Shown piece after piece: positions 51,208 to 58,986 of a stretch of DNA of 64,000 bases. The notes below the pieces were generated by a model. That model had not been told where the DNA came from, made no database searches, and saw only the letters and a list, made by a program, of their open reading frames with translations. A program made the position numbers and the translations under genes. This stretch comes from Gammaproteobacteria bacterium (lineage in GTDB: Bacteria; Pseudomonadota; Gammaproteobacteria; Ga0077536): positions 1-64,000 of the forward strand of contig JADLGE010000033.1 of NCBI GenBank assembly GCA_020849475.1, written 5' to 3'. Positions within the stretch are counted from its first letter, which is position 1, and each line of letters begins with the position of its first letter.

Positions 51208-52143
51208 CTACCAGTAGAAGAACACCGCGAACACGTGGCAGAACAATGCGGCCAACAGGCCAATTGAGAGCGGCACGTGCAGATACAGCCAGAATGCGAG
51301 ACGCGACTGCAGCTGGATGTCACGCTGTATGCGTTCAACCATGGCGCGCTTGCGCGTGATGAGTTCAAACAGGCGCGTGATTTTTTCCAGGCGCTCGGGG
51401 CCGCCGCCATCGGCGATCATGTGTTCGGCGAGAAACGAGATCGCGGTGGCGTCCTGATCCTCGAGGCTCTGCAGGTTCGGCACGCCGCGCGCGACGCGCG
51501 CTTCAATCTTCTGGCGCACCGCGTCGAGGCTCTTGTTGATGCCAACGCTGGCCGAGCGGCGCGCCGGATCGCCGAACAACTGTTCGAGCGCCGAACCGCC
51601 GAGCACGGTTTCTTCAATCGACTGCAGCACCACCTTGTGTGCTTCCTTGTCGACTTCGTCGGCGAGGGTCAGGCATTCGCGATCGAGTTCGGCCACTTCC
51701 GCGATCATCGCTTCACGCGTCAGGCCACCGCGATTGGCGGCGAGTTCGCGCGGGTAAGCGACGTAAACATACAGGCCATAGAAACCGCTGAAGACCACCA
51801 GCACGGTCAGCACATAGGCCAGCGAATGCACGTTCCATCCGAGTTGGAAACCACTGTGCAGGGTGACGATGACGAGCAGCGCCGCGCCGAGATAGATGTG
51901 CGCCGACAGCCAGCTGACCAGGCGGCCCTGGGTGCCGGAATAGCGGCGCTTGCGCACCCCGAACCACGCCAGCCAGCCCATCATCGCGGCGCCCAGTGTG
52001 CCCAGCGTATAACCCAGCCACGTGCCGCCGTTCGGCGGCTCGTGGGGTTGATGCAGTCCGTAGACCACGATGGCGACGGCGCACAGCGCGGCGGCCACCT
52101 TGAGGTAGAAGAAATTGCGGTAGCTGACGTAGGACTCGTGCAT
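51208..52143 (-). CDS. Di-heme b-type membrane protein with two HX13H motifs
   Basis: A 311-residue protein with about five membrane helices (12-32, 42-62, 80-100, 108-128 and 285-308) and a helical hydrophilic domain between 130 and 280. His82 and His96 in one helix and His289 and His303 in the last are each 14 apart (HX13H), the spacing used for two stacked b hemes in ferric-reductase and NADPH-oxidase-like proteins. I do not recognise a named family. It lies between the soluble FAD/Fe-S fusion gene and the FHA-decaheme gene, so it could carry electrons across the inner membrane. The heme ligation is inferred from spacing only. Confidence 0.78.
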   Translation of the reverse strand: MHESYVSYRNFFYLKVAAALCAVAIVVYGLHQPHEPPNGGTWLGYTLGTLGAAMMGWLAWFGVRKRRYSGTQGRLVSWLSAHIYLGAALLVIVTLHSGFQLGWNVHSLAYVLTVLVVFSGFYGLYVYVAYPRELAANRGGLTREAMIAEVAELDRECLTLADEVDKEAHKVVLQSIEETVLGGSALEQLFGDPARRSASVGINKSLDAVRQKIEARVARGVPNLQSLEDQDATAISFLAEHMIADGGGPERLEKITRLFELITRKRAMVERIQRDIQLQSRLAFWLYLHVPLSIGLLAALFCHVFAVFFYW

Positions 52144-52189
52144 GGCGGCGCTGGCGTTCAGAGAGGGTGGCGCGGGCGGGCGGGGCAGC

Positions 52190-54601
52190 TCATCGCGCGA
52201 TGGCCATGAATTCGGCCGGACTCACGCGGATGGCCGCGCCTGTCGGGCACGCCCTGACACAGGCCGGGCCGCCGGACTGGTCCTTGCACATGTCGCACTT
52301 GACGGCCTTCTTGGGCAGCGTCTTATCTTCGCTGTGGAATTCCGCGCCGGGCGCCGGGCCCTGGCCGAACAGCAGCCATTTCCACAAGGACGGCTTCTCG
52401 GTTTCGCCCTTGACCGCCATCTGAATCACGCCATAAGGGCAGTTCTGTTCGCAGTTGCCGCAGCCTATGCAGTTGTCGGCGATGTAGACCTCGCCTTCCG
52501 GCGTACGATGAATGGCGTCCGGCGGACACTCCTTCATGCAATGCGGGTGCTCGCAATGGCGGCACGAAGTCGGCACGTGCACGCTGGCGAAACTCGGACC
52601 GGCGCGGCGATCGAGCAGCGAAGTGCCCTTGTGCGTATCGGCGCACGCCTTTTCGCAGTTGTCGCAGCCGACGCACAGTGATTCGTCGATGAGCAATACG
52701 TCGGTCGCTTCACCGATGCCCTGCGCGACCAGGAATTCAATCATGTTGCCGGCGTTGGCCTTCACGCCACGCATGCGTGCGCTGGCCGACAGGCGTGCCT
52801 GCGCCTTGGCTTTGAGCTCGGTCTCGAGATCGGGAAAGCAGGCCAGCAGTTCGCGGAACACCATGCCCGGCAGTTCAATGGTTTCACTGGCGACCGCCGC
52901 GCGCACCGTGGCGGTACGCGGAGAATCGGTCAGCAGCGCAAGCTCGCCGACGTAATTGCCGGACGGCAGATAGGCAATGACGATTTCGCGCCCACCGATC
53001 TCATGGGCAATGGTCACCGAGCCCGAGCGCACGAGATGCAGGGAATCGGCGGCATCGCCTTCCTTGAACAAGGCCTCGCCCGGTGCGAACTGACGGATGC
53101 GCGCGGTGTGCGCCACTTCCACCAGGTCATCTTCCGGCACGTCGGGCGCGATGTGCATGCGGATGGCGCGCAGCAGGAAGGTCTCGTCGACGGTGCGGCG
53201 CACCGCTTCGACCGACTGGATGAGCTTGTTCATCGAACGCCGCGGCGTTTCAATCAGCACACAGTCCTCGCCGGCGACGATCGTCGCGGCGCGGCGCCGA
53301 CCGGAGATGAGACTCATCTCACCGAAGAACTTGCCGACCCCGAGCTTGACGGTGTGCGACGGATCTTGCGGGTCGATCTGGATGTGCACCGAGCCACGCA
53401 GAATGGAGAAGAACGTATTGGTGTAGTCGTTGAGTTGCACCACCACTTCACCGGGCGCCGGCGTGCGGATATCGGAATCGAGCAGGAATTCGCGCAGCTG
53501 CAGTGGTGTCAGCCCCGCGAACAGCGGAATGTTGGAGCGAATCTGTACGATGGCGAGATTGACCTTGGTCAGCCCCGGCACGCCGGCGAACTTGGCGCGC
53601 AACAGACCTTCGTCGGCCGGTTCGACGTCGCGTCCGCAAATGAACTCAACGACTTCATAGCCCTGGTTGATGCACTGCTTGATGAGCGGATAACCCGCCA
53701 GCGCACCGATGATATAGAGACCGGGTACGTTCGATTCATAGCGCGGCGACACCGACGGCACCGCCGCCGGATCGTCGCTCGGAAACACCACGCCGCAGCC
53801 TTCGACGAAAGCACGCGGCGGCAGCGCGCCGAGGCGCGCGACGATGCGGTCGCACAGCACTTCGCTGACGCCATCCTTGGTCTTCACTTCAAGGCGCAGA
53901 CGCTTGCCTGAAGGATGACCAGGCCCGAGCTCGCTCACGCCCTTGGGGCTGGCGTTATACATGCACTCGAGCTGGCCACTGTCGATGCCGCGCATGATGT
54001 CGCGCAGGTTGCCTTCCTTGGCGCGCGTGAATTCATCACGGCGGTTCAGGATGATGACGTTGTTGTTGGCGGCCAGTGCCAGGGCGTTTTCGATGGCGGC
54101 ATCACCGGCGCCGACCACCACGATGGTCTCGTCGCTGTAGGCGTCGGGGTCATCGAGCTGATATTGCACGTCGGGCAAGGTGTCGCCCGGCACTTCCATG
54201 CGTCGCAGATTGCCCTGCAGACCGATGCCCAGCACCACGTGCTCGGCGCGCACTTCGCTGCCGTCGGCGAGCTTCAGACGAAACTTGCCCTGCTCGCCCT
54301 CGATGGCCACCACTTCGGCGCGATAGCGGACATTGGCCCCGGATTTTTCCAGGCCCTGTTGCCAGGTCTTGAGTATGCGTTCGCGGGTGCCGGCCTCGAA
54401 ACCGATGGCGGCACGCAAGGGCAGCTGGCCGGGCTCGGCCATCACGTGCTTGCCCTTCTGATAACGGTAGATGGTGTTGGCCAGTTGCGGCGCGGCTTCC
54501 AGCAGGATGTGCGAGGCGCCGGTCTCGGCCGCGCGCGCCGCGGCGCTCAAGCCGCCCGGCCCGGCGCCAACGATGGCGATGGTGTAACGTTCGCTCGCCA
54601 T
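52190..54601 (-). CDS. FAD/NAD(P) oxidoreductase fused to two cyclic-nucleotide-binding domains and four [4Fe-4S] motifs
   Basis: An 803-residue fusion without signal peptide. Residues 1 to about 325: two Rossmann sites (VGAGPGGLSA at 11-20, VVVGAGDAAIENALA from 161), a thioredoxin-reductase/YpdA-like flavoprotein lacking a CxxC. Residues about 355-470 and 480-605: two CNB domains, with phosphate cassettes FGEMSLISGRRRAATI and GELALLTDSPRTATV, both keeping the Gly-Glu and Arg needed for ligand binding. Residues about 640-795: DmsB/NrfC-like ferredoxin domain with four Cys groups (CVGCDNCEKAC, CRHCEHPHCMKEC, CIGCGNCEQNC, CDMC...CVRAC). It should move electrons between NAD(P)H and the membrane, possibly gated by cAMP-like ligands. 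Confidence 0.88.
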   Translation of the reverse strand: MASERYTIAIVGAGPGGLSAAARAAETGASHILLEAAPQLANTIYRYQKGKHVMAEPGQLPLRAAIGFEAGTRERILKTWQQGLEKSGANVRYRAEVVAIEGEQGKFRLKLADGSEVRAEHVVLGIGLQGNLRRMEVPGDTLPDVQYQLDDPDAYSDETIVVVGAGDAAIENALALAANNNVIILNRRDEFTRAKEGNLRDIMRGIDSGQLECMYNASPKGVSELGPGHPSGKRLRLEVKTKDGVSEVLCDRIVARLGALPPRAFVEGCGVVFPSDDPAAVPSVSPRYESNVPGLYIIGALAGYPLIKQCINQGYEVVEFICGRDVEPADEGLLRAKFAGVPGLTKVNLAIVQIRSNIPLFAGLTPLQLREFLLDSDIRTPAPGEVVVQLNDYTNTFFSILRGSVHIQIDPQDPSHTVKLGVGKFFGEMSLISGRRRAATIVAGEDCVLIETPRRSMNKLIQSVEAVRRTVDETFLLRAIRMHIAPDVPEDDLVEVAHTARIRQFAPGEALFKEGDAADSLHLVRSGSVTIAHEIGGREIVIAYLPSGNYVGELALLTDSPRTATVRAAVASETIELPGMVFRELLACFPDLETELKAKAQARLSASARMRGVKANAGNMIEFLVAQGIGEATDVLLIDESLCVGCDNCEKACADTHKGTSLLDRRAGPSFASVHVPTSCRHCEHPHCMKECPPDAIHRTPEGEVYIADNCIGCGNCEQNCPYGVIQMAVKGETEKPSLWKWLLFGQGPAPGAEFHSEDKTLPKKAVKCDMCKDQSGGPACVRACPTGAAIRVSPAEFMAIAR

Positions 54602-54607
54602 GACCGC

Positions 54608-55969
54608 CTACTTGAGCGCGGCCGCGAGGTTCTGCATCTCGCCGCTGAAGCGTGCTGGCTGGTAGGCGTTCTGGTCGGCTAGTACGGTGTAAAGCACCTT
54701 GATCTGCGCGGCGATGGCGCCGGCCTGGCTCTCGCTCCAATGCTTGGCATCGGTGAGGCTGTCGGCCAGTGCATGCACGCCCATCACGGCCTGCTCGGCG
54801 GCGGCGAAGTCACGATAGTCACCGGCCACGCCTCCCTTCACCAGGGAGTCGAGGATGGTCACGGTCTCGGCGTCGCTGAAGCTGTGGGCGCGCACCTTGT
54901 CCTGCACTTTCTTCACCACTTCTTTCAGCGCGGTGGCGGCGCTCATAGTCGCTTCACGCGATTCGGTGCTGGCCTTGTGCAAAGCCAGTAAAGACTTGTG
55001 CAGATCTTCGGAAAGCGCCGGCTCGATGGCCTTGGTCAGGTACAGGAGCATCAGTACGTGGGCATCGTTGATGCGCGGCACGCCGGGCGGCAGGCCGGTG
55101 GTTTCGCGCGGCGCCCAGCGCGGCTCGCTCATGGGGTGATGGCAGGCATGGCAATCAAAGAAAGCGAATTCCGGCAGCGGCCCCTTGCTGGCCCATTTCT
55201 CGCTGGTGAACAGGTCGAACGTGCGCGCGGCGGCGGAGGTCTGGCCGATGGCCCACACCTGTACATGGGGTGCGAGGTGCTTGCGCTCACGGTAATCGGC
55301 ATCGACGCGATAATGCGCCGGCTGCAGCAGGGTGTAGGTGTCGAGTTCGAAGGACAGGCGCGGATGGCCGGCGCCCATCAGGCGATGGTTGGCGAATTTG
55401 TCCTGGGTGCCAAGATGGCAGGACAGGCACAGCGTCGCGCGCGCCACCGGCTCTTCGGTGCGGTACATACCGGCCTTGATGTTGTCTTCGCGGCTCGCTT
55501 CGCCGGTCACGTGCTGACCCAGCCATTTCGAGGCCGGCCCATGGCAGGACTCGCAGCTCACACCATCGGACAACTGGAAGCGCTTGCCGCGCACATCGGC
55601 CGGCACGTAGGTGGCGTGGCAGGTCAGACACTCGGGCGCGCTGGCGGCGTTGTCGATGCCGAGGTTGCGCGCGATGCGCTGGCCCTTGTCTTCAATCAGC
55701 ACGCGATAGGCTTTCGAGTGCGCGTCGTCGCGGTGCCAGCTTAAAAATTCAGTCTGGCTGATGCGCGCATCACCGACTGGATGGCCGGCGCCATGGCAGG
55801 TTGAGCCGGCGCAGGTCACGACGCCGAGATACTTCGGCGGGCCGTCCATGCTTTCCTCGGCGCTTGCCGTGTTCACCCCCAGGCTCAGCAACAAGCAGAG
55901 TGCCACGCTCGTGCCGCGCAGGGGCGCTCGCGTCAAAGCTCGTGTGAAAGATGCTGCTGAACGCCTCAT
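54608..55969 (-). CDS. Pentaheme cytochrome c, c554-like (paralog 2)
   Basis: A 453-residue periplasmic protein with a signal peptide (cleavage near NTASA). Five heme motifs: an unusual CX4CH (CAGSTCH) first, then CLTCH, CESCH, CLSCH and CHACH. The arrangement resembles the cytochrome c554/c-prime family (PF13435 type). The C-terminal 170 residues are helical and heme-free. It is colinear with the next gene upstream (55997-57346), sharing heme order and segments such as AGHPRL-FELDTY and NIKAGMY/NVKAGMY, so the two are tandem duplicates. It probably relays electrons in the periplasm. Confidence 0.88.
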   Translation of the reverse strand: MRRSAASFTRALTRAPLRGTSVALCLLLSLGVNTASAEESMDGPPKYLGVVTCAGSTCHGAGHPVGDARISQTEFLSWHRDDAHSKAYRVLIEDKGQRIARNLGIDNAASAPECLTCHATYVPADVRGKRFQLSDGVSCESCHGPASKWLGQHVTGEASREDNIKAGMYRTEEPVARATLCLSCHLGTQDKFANHRLMGAGHPRLSFELDTYTLLQPAHYRVDADYRERKHLAPHVQVWAIGQTSAAARTFDLFTSEKWASKGPLPEFAFFDCHACHHPMSEPRWAPRETTGLPPGVPRINDAHVLMLLYLTKAIEPALSEDLHKSLLALHKASTESREATMSAATALKEVVKKVQDKVRAHSFSDAETVTILDSLVKGGVAGDYRDFAAAEQAVMGVHALADSLTDAKHWSESQAGAIAAQIKVLYTVLADQNAYQPARFSGEMQNLAAALK

Positions 55970-55996
55970 TACTTCAATCCCGTGCGCATTGCGCGA

Positions 55997-57346
55997 TTAC
56001 TTGGCCACGGTGGCGGCGAGCTCGTCGAGCGCGGCGACAAAGGTCTTGGCGCGATAGCTTCGCTCGTCACCGACGGCAGCATAAACACCATCGAGTGCAT
56101 GGCTGGCGCGCTGGTATTGATCAGCGCTCAAACCCTGTTGTTCGTAGTCGGCGGCGATCAAGGTCGCAAGCGCCATGGCGAGACTTTCCGCCGCGCCGTA
56201 GGCCAGCGGCTGCTCGGCACGCGCTTCGGCGAACAGGGCGCGGGTCACGGCCGCGAGGTCACCGCTTTGTTCGGCGCGCGCCTGCATGGCATTAGCGAGC
56301 ATTGCAACGCGAGCTTTAAGTTTTTCGATGATCTGGTCGCGCCTTGCGGTGTCGGCCAAGGCGCCCTGCAGGGCATGGCTGTCGTCGCGCAGGGCGGCGA
56401 GCTCGGCCGGCGCGGCCAGGCTGGCCAGGGCGCGCAGCACCACCAGCGGTGCATCGTTCAGGCTGAGCGCACCCGGTGCGACGCCGGCGCGCGGCTTGTG
56501 ATCGGCATCGACGGCTATCGGTCGATGGCAGGTCTGACAATCGTAGTTCGCGAGTTCCGGGAACATGCCCTGAGCGTGCGCGCTCTTGACCTGCGTCAGC
56601 AGCCGCTCAGCGGCATGCAACTGGCCGGCCGCCCACAGCTCGAGATGCGAGGCCATGGGTTTGCGCCGCTTGTAATCGGCGTCGGGCAGGAAATGATAGG
56701 GCTGCAGGGTGCCGTAGGTGTCGAGCTCGAAGCGCAGTCGCGGATGGCCGGCGCCGTACAAAGTGTGGCCGAGCATGCGCTTGTCGTCACCCTGGTGGCA
56801 GGACAGGCACAGGGCGGCGCGCGGCGCGGCCTGGTCGGTCGGATACATGCCGGCCTTGACGTTGCTTGCGTGCTGCGCGGTCGGCTGCACATGCGTCGAC
56901 AGGAACTGGCCGCCGGGGCCATGGCAGGACTCGCACCCGACGCCGTTCTCGAGACTGAATTTTGGACCGCGCTGCGCGACCGGCACATAGGTCGTATGGC
57001 AGGTGAGGCACTGCGGGGCCTGGCTGGCGTCGTCGATGCCGAGCTTTTTGGCGATCGCGCGACCGGCGTCGCTGGTCAAGGAAGTGAAGGCCTTGGCGTG
57101 CTTGTCGTGAGCCTGCCAGATCAGGCGCTCTTTCATCGACACCGTGGCGTTGCGCCAGGCTTCCGGCGAAGCATGACATTCACTCGAGCCGCAGGTCTCG
57201 ACACCGACGAAGCGCGCCTCGCGGTCTACCGGCAGCGTCGGCAAGGCTTGCTCGGCCCGCGCCGGCATGGCCGCCAGCAATACGAGCAGCGCAAGCGCCC
57301 CGCACTCGCGCGCAATCCGTGCTCTCGACTTGGCTATGACCACCAT
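55997..57346 (-). CDS. Pentaheme cytochrome c, c554-like (paralog 1)
   Basis: About 449 residues with a signal peptide (cleavage near ARAEQ). Heme motifs: CGSSECH (CX4CH), CLTCH, CESCH, CLSCH, CQTCH, in the same order and spacing as its neighbour. The ATG at 57346 begins two bases after the barrel gene's TGA; a TTG at 57352 would overlap it. Additional conserved His (for example in SMKERLIWQAHDKHAKAF) could be distal ligands. The pair flank a 27-base gap. No hydroxylamine oxidoreductase or ammonia monooxygenase gene is present, so a nitrification role is not supported. Confidence 0.88.
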   Translation of the reverse strand: MVVIAKSRARIARECGALALLVLLAAMPARAEQALPTLPVDREARFVGVETCGSSECHASPEAWRNATVSMKERLIWQAHDKHAKAFTSLTSDAGRAIAKKLGIDDASQAPQCLTCHTTYVPVAQRGPKFSLENGVGCESCHGPGGQFLSTHVQPTAQHASNVKAGMYPTDQAAPRAALCLSCHQGDDKRMLGHTLYGAGHPRLRFELDTYGTLQPYHFLPDADYKRRKPMASHLELWAAGQLHAAERLLTQVKSAHAQGMFPELANYDCQTCHRPIAVDADHKPRAGVAPGALSLNDAPLVVLRALASLAAPAELAALRDDSHALQGALADTARRDQIIEKLKARVAMLANAMQARAEQSGDLAAVTRALFAEARAEQPLAYGAAESLAMALATLIAADYEQQGLSADQYQRASHALDGVYAAVGDERSYRAKTFVAALDELAATVAK

Positions 57347-57348
57347 GT

Positions 57349-58986
57349 TCAAAACTTCAGGCGCAACTCGGCACGGATGCCGGCCAGGTCTTGTTCGTGT
57401 TCACGCACACCATAGATGGCGTCGGTACGGAATATCCATTGTTTTGATAGCGGCCGCTGGTAGCGCGCGCCGAAGGCCATTTGATGCCCTTTCGCGACAC
57501 GGCCCGGTTCGTTGTCGCGGCCGAGCGGATTCAAGCCCGCCACTTCCACCACCACCTGCTGATCGAGGTTGAACAGATAGCTGACGCCGACCGCGCCGCC
57601 GTAGGTGTCGTTGGCAGTGTCGTCGAGCTTGGGAAAGCCGGTCAGACCATCGGTCTCGAAGTTGATGCCGGTGTTCTTCAGCACGCCGCCGGCGCCGAAA
57701 TCCCGCGCCAACGATTGCGGCTTTTTCGAACCGACGAAGAAGTTCGCATAGGGCACGAGGGTCAGCGGCTTGTGCGTGATGAGCGAGTTCTCCATCAGGA
57801 ACAGCCAGCCGTCGGCGGTCTTGGCGAAGCCCGGGCCAGGGTCCTGGTTGAAGTTGTAGATCACGCGCAGTGAGTTCGAAACCTTGCCGAACCAGCGCTT
57901 GGTCACCGCCGCCGTCAGGTTGTGGTAGCTGAAGTCGGCGCCGAAGGGGTTACGCGTGTCGTCGGTGTAGCCGTAACCCGCTTCGATATACATGGCGCGG
58001 GTTTCAATGAAGATGGCCGTGCCGTAGATGTTGACACCGTGATCGTCCTGCAGCTTGCCCTTCAGCTGCGACTTGGTCGTCACCCGGTCGGCGCCGCCGA
58101 AGAAGGTGATGTCCATGTTGGAGATGTCGAGCAGGCGGCTGTTCATGGCCGGCAGGGTGATGGCGCCGCCCAGGATGGCGTCGTCCATCCAGATACCGTT
58201 CTGCAGCACCATGGGCGTCAAGCCGATGGCGATGGGAATGTCGTGCAGGTTGTATTCGTCGGTGATGCCGGCCGCGATCTGGCCGAGATCGCCTTCGAAG
58301 AACAGCGATTCGGGCGTGGCATCCAGCAGAATTTCGTGATCGCCGAATTTGTCGCGCTGATTGCCGCCGAATTCGACGCGCGTCACGCGCCCGACCTTGG
58401 TCCTGTCCAGCGGCCGCAGGAAAGCGTGGATGCGCTCGGTGGCGGTCAGACGCAGATCCAGATCGAGGTTCAAACGCGCCGCCATGTTGGCGGTGTCTAT
58501 CTTGCCGTTGTCGTTGTAGGCCGTGCCGAGGCGGAAATCACCGTAGGCCAGCAATTGCGGCCGCGCCGGATTCTTGTCGCCGAAGATGGTGATGCCGTTG
58601 CCCACCGGCCCCGGCTGGTACATCGGGTAGCCCCACTCTATCGGCGGACGCGGACCGGCCACCGCATGCTTGTTGCCGTAGATGGCGAGCTGCGCATCGA
58701 CATCGTAGGGCTTGTCGGCATAGCTCGGGTCGGGCCCGAACAATTCGTGGCTGACTTCGGCGGCCTGCGCCTCGGGCGACATCTCCGCCGGCTTTTTGGC
58801 TTCATGGCCATCGCCATGCACCTGGCCTTCGGCCGGCTCTGGGATCGTCGGCAGCGTCGGACGCACCGGCTCGGCGCTACGCCGCGGCAACTCGGCCTGG
58901 GCGCTTGCGCCTGCCATGCACGCGGCCAAGGCCAGCGCCAGCGTGGTCAGGCGCGGCGAACGAACAATGGAGTGACGGCTGTTCAT
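57349..58986 (-). CDS. Outer-membrane beta-barrel protein of the heme operon
   Basis: A 545-residue protein with a signal peptide (cleavage near AGASAQA), a Pro/Glu-rich stretch to about 110, then alternating amphipathic beta strands with many aromatic ends (for example AIFIETRAMYIEAGYGYTD, SNSLRVIYNFNQDP) to a terminal Phe (ELRLKF), the outer-membrane insertion signal. No heme motif. In porin-cytochrome conduits a barrel encloses a cytochrome; here it is translationally coupled (ATGA overlaps) to a pentaheme gene on one side and abuts another. I do not recognise a specific family such as MtrB. Confidence 0.83.
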   Translation of the reverse strand: MNSRHSIVRSPRLTTLALALAACMAGASAQAELPRRSAEPVRPTLPTIPEPAEGQVHGDGHEAKKPAEMSPEAQAAEVSHELFGPDPSYADKPYDVDAQLAIYGNKHAVAGPRPPIEWGYPMYQPGPVGNGITIFGDKNPARPQLLAYGDFRLGTAYNDNGKIDTANMAARLNLDLDLRLTATERIHAFLRPLDRTKVGRVTRVEFGGNQRDKFGDHEILLDATPESLFFEGDLGQIAAGITDEYNLHDIPIAIGLTPMVLQNGIWMDDAILGGAITLPAMNSRLLDISNMDITFFGGADRVTTKSQLKGKLQDDHGVNIYGTAIFIETRAMYIEAGYGYTDDTRNPFGADFSYHNLTAAVTKRWFGKVSNSLRVIYNFNQDPGPGFAKTADGWLFLMENSLITHKPLTLVPYANFFVGSKKPQSLARDFGAGGVLKNTGINFETDGLTGFPKLDDTANDTYGGAVGVSYLFNLDQQVVVEVAGLNPLGRDNEPGRVAKGHQMAFGARYQRPLSKQWIFRTDAIYGVREHEQDLAGIRAELRLKF

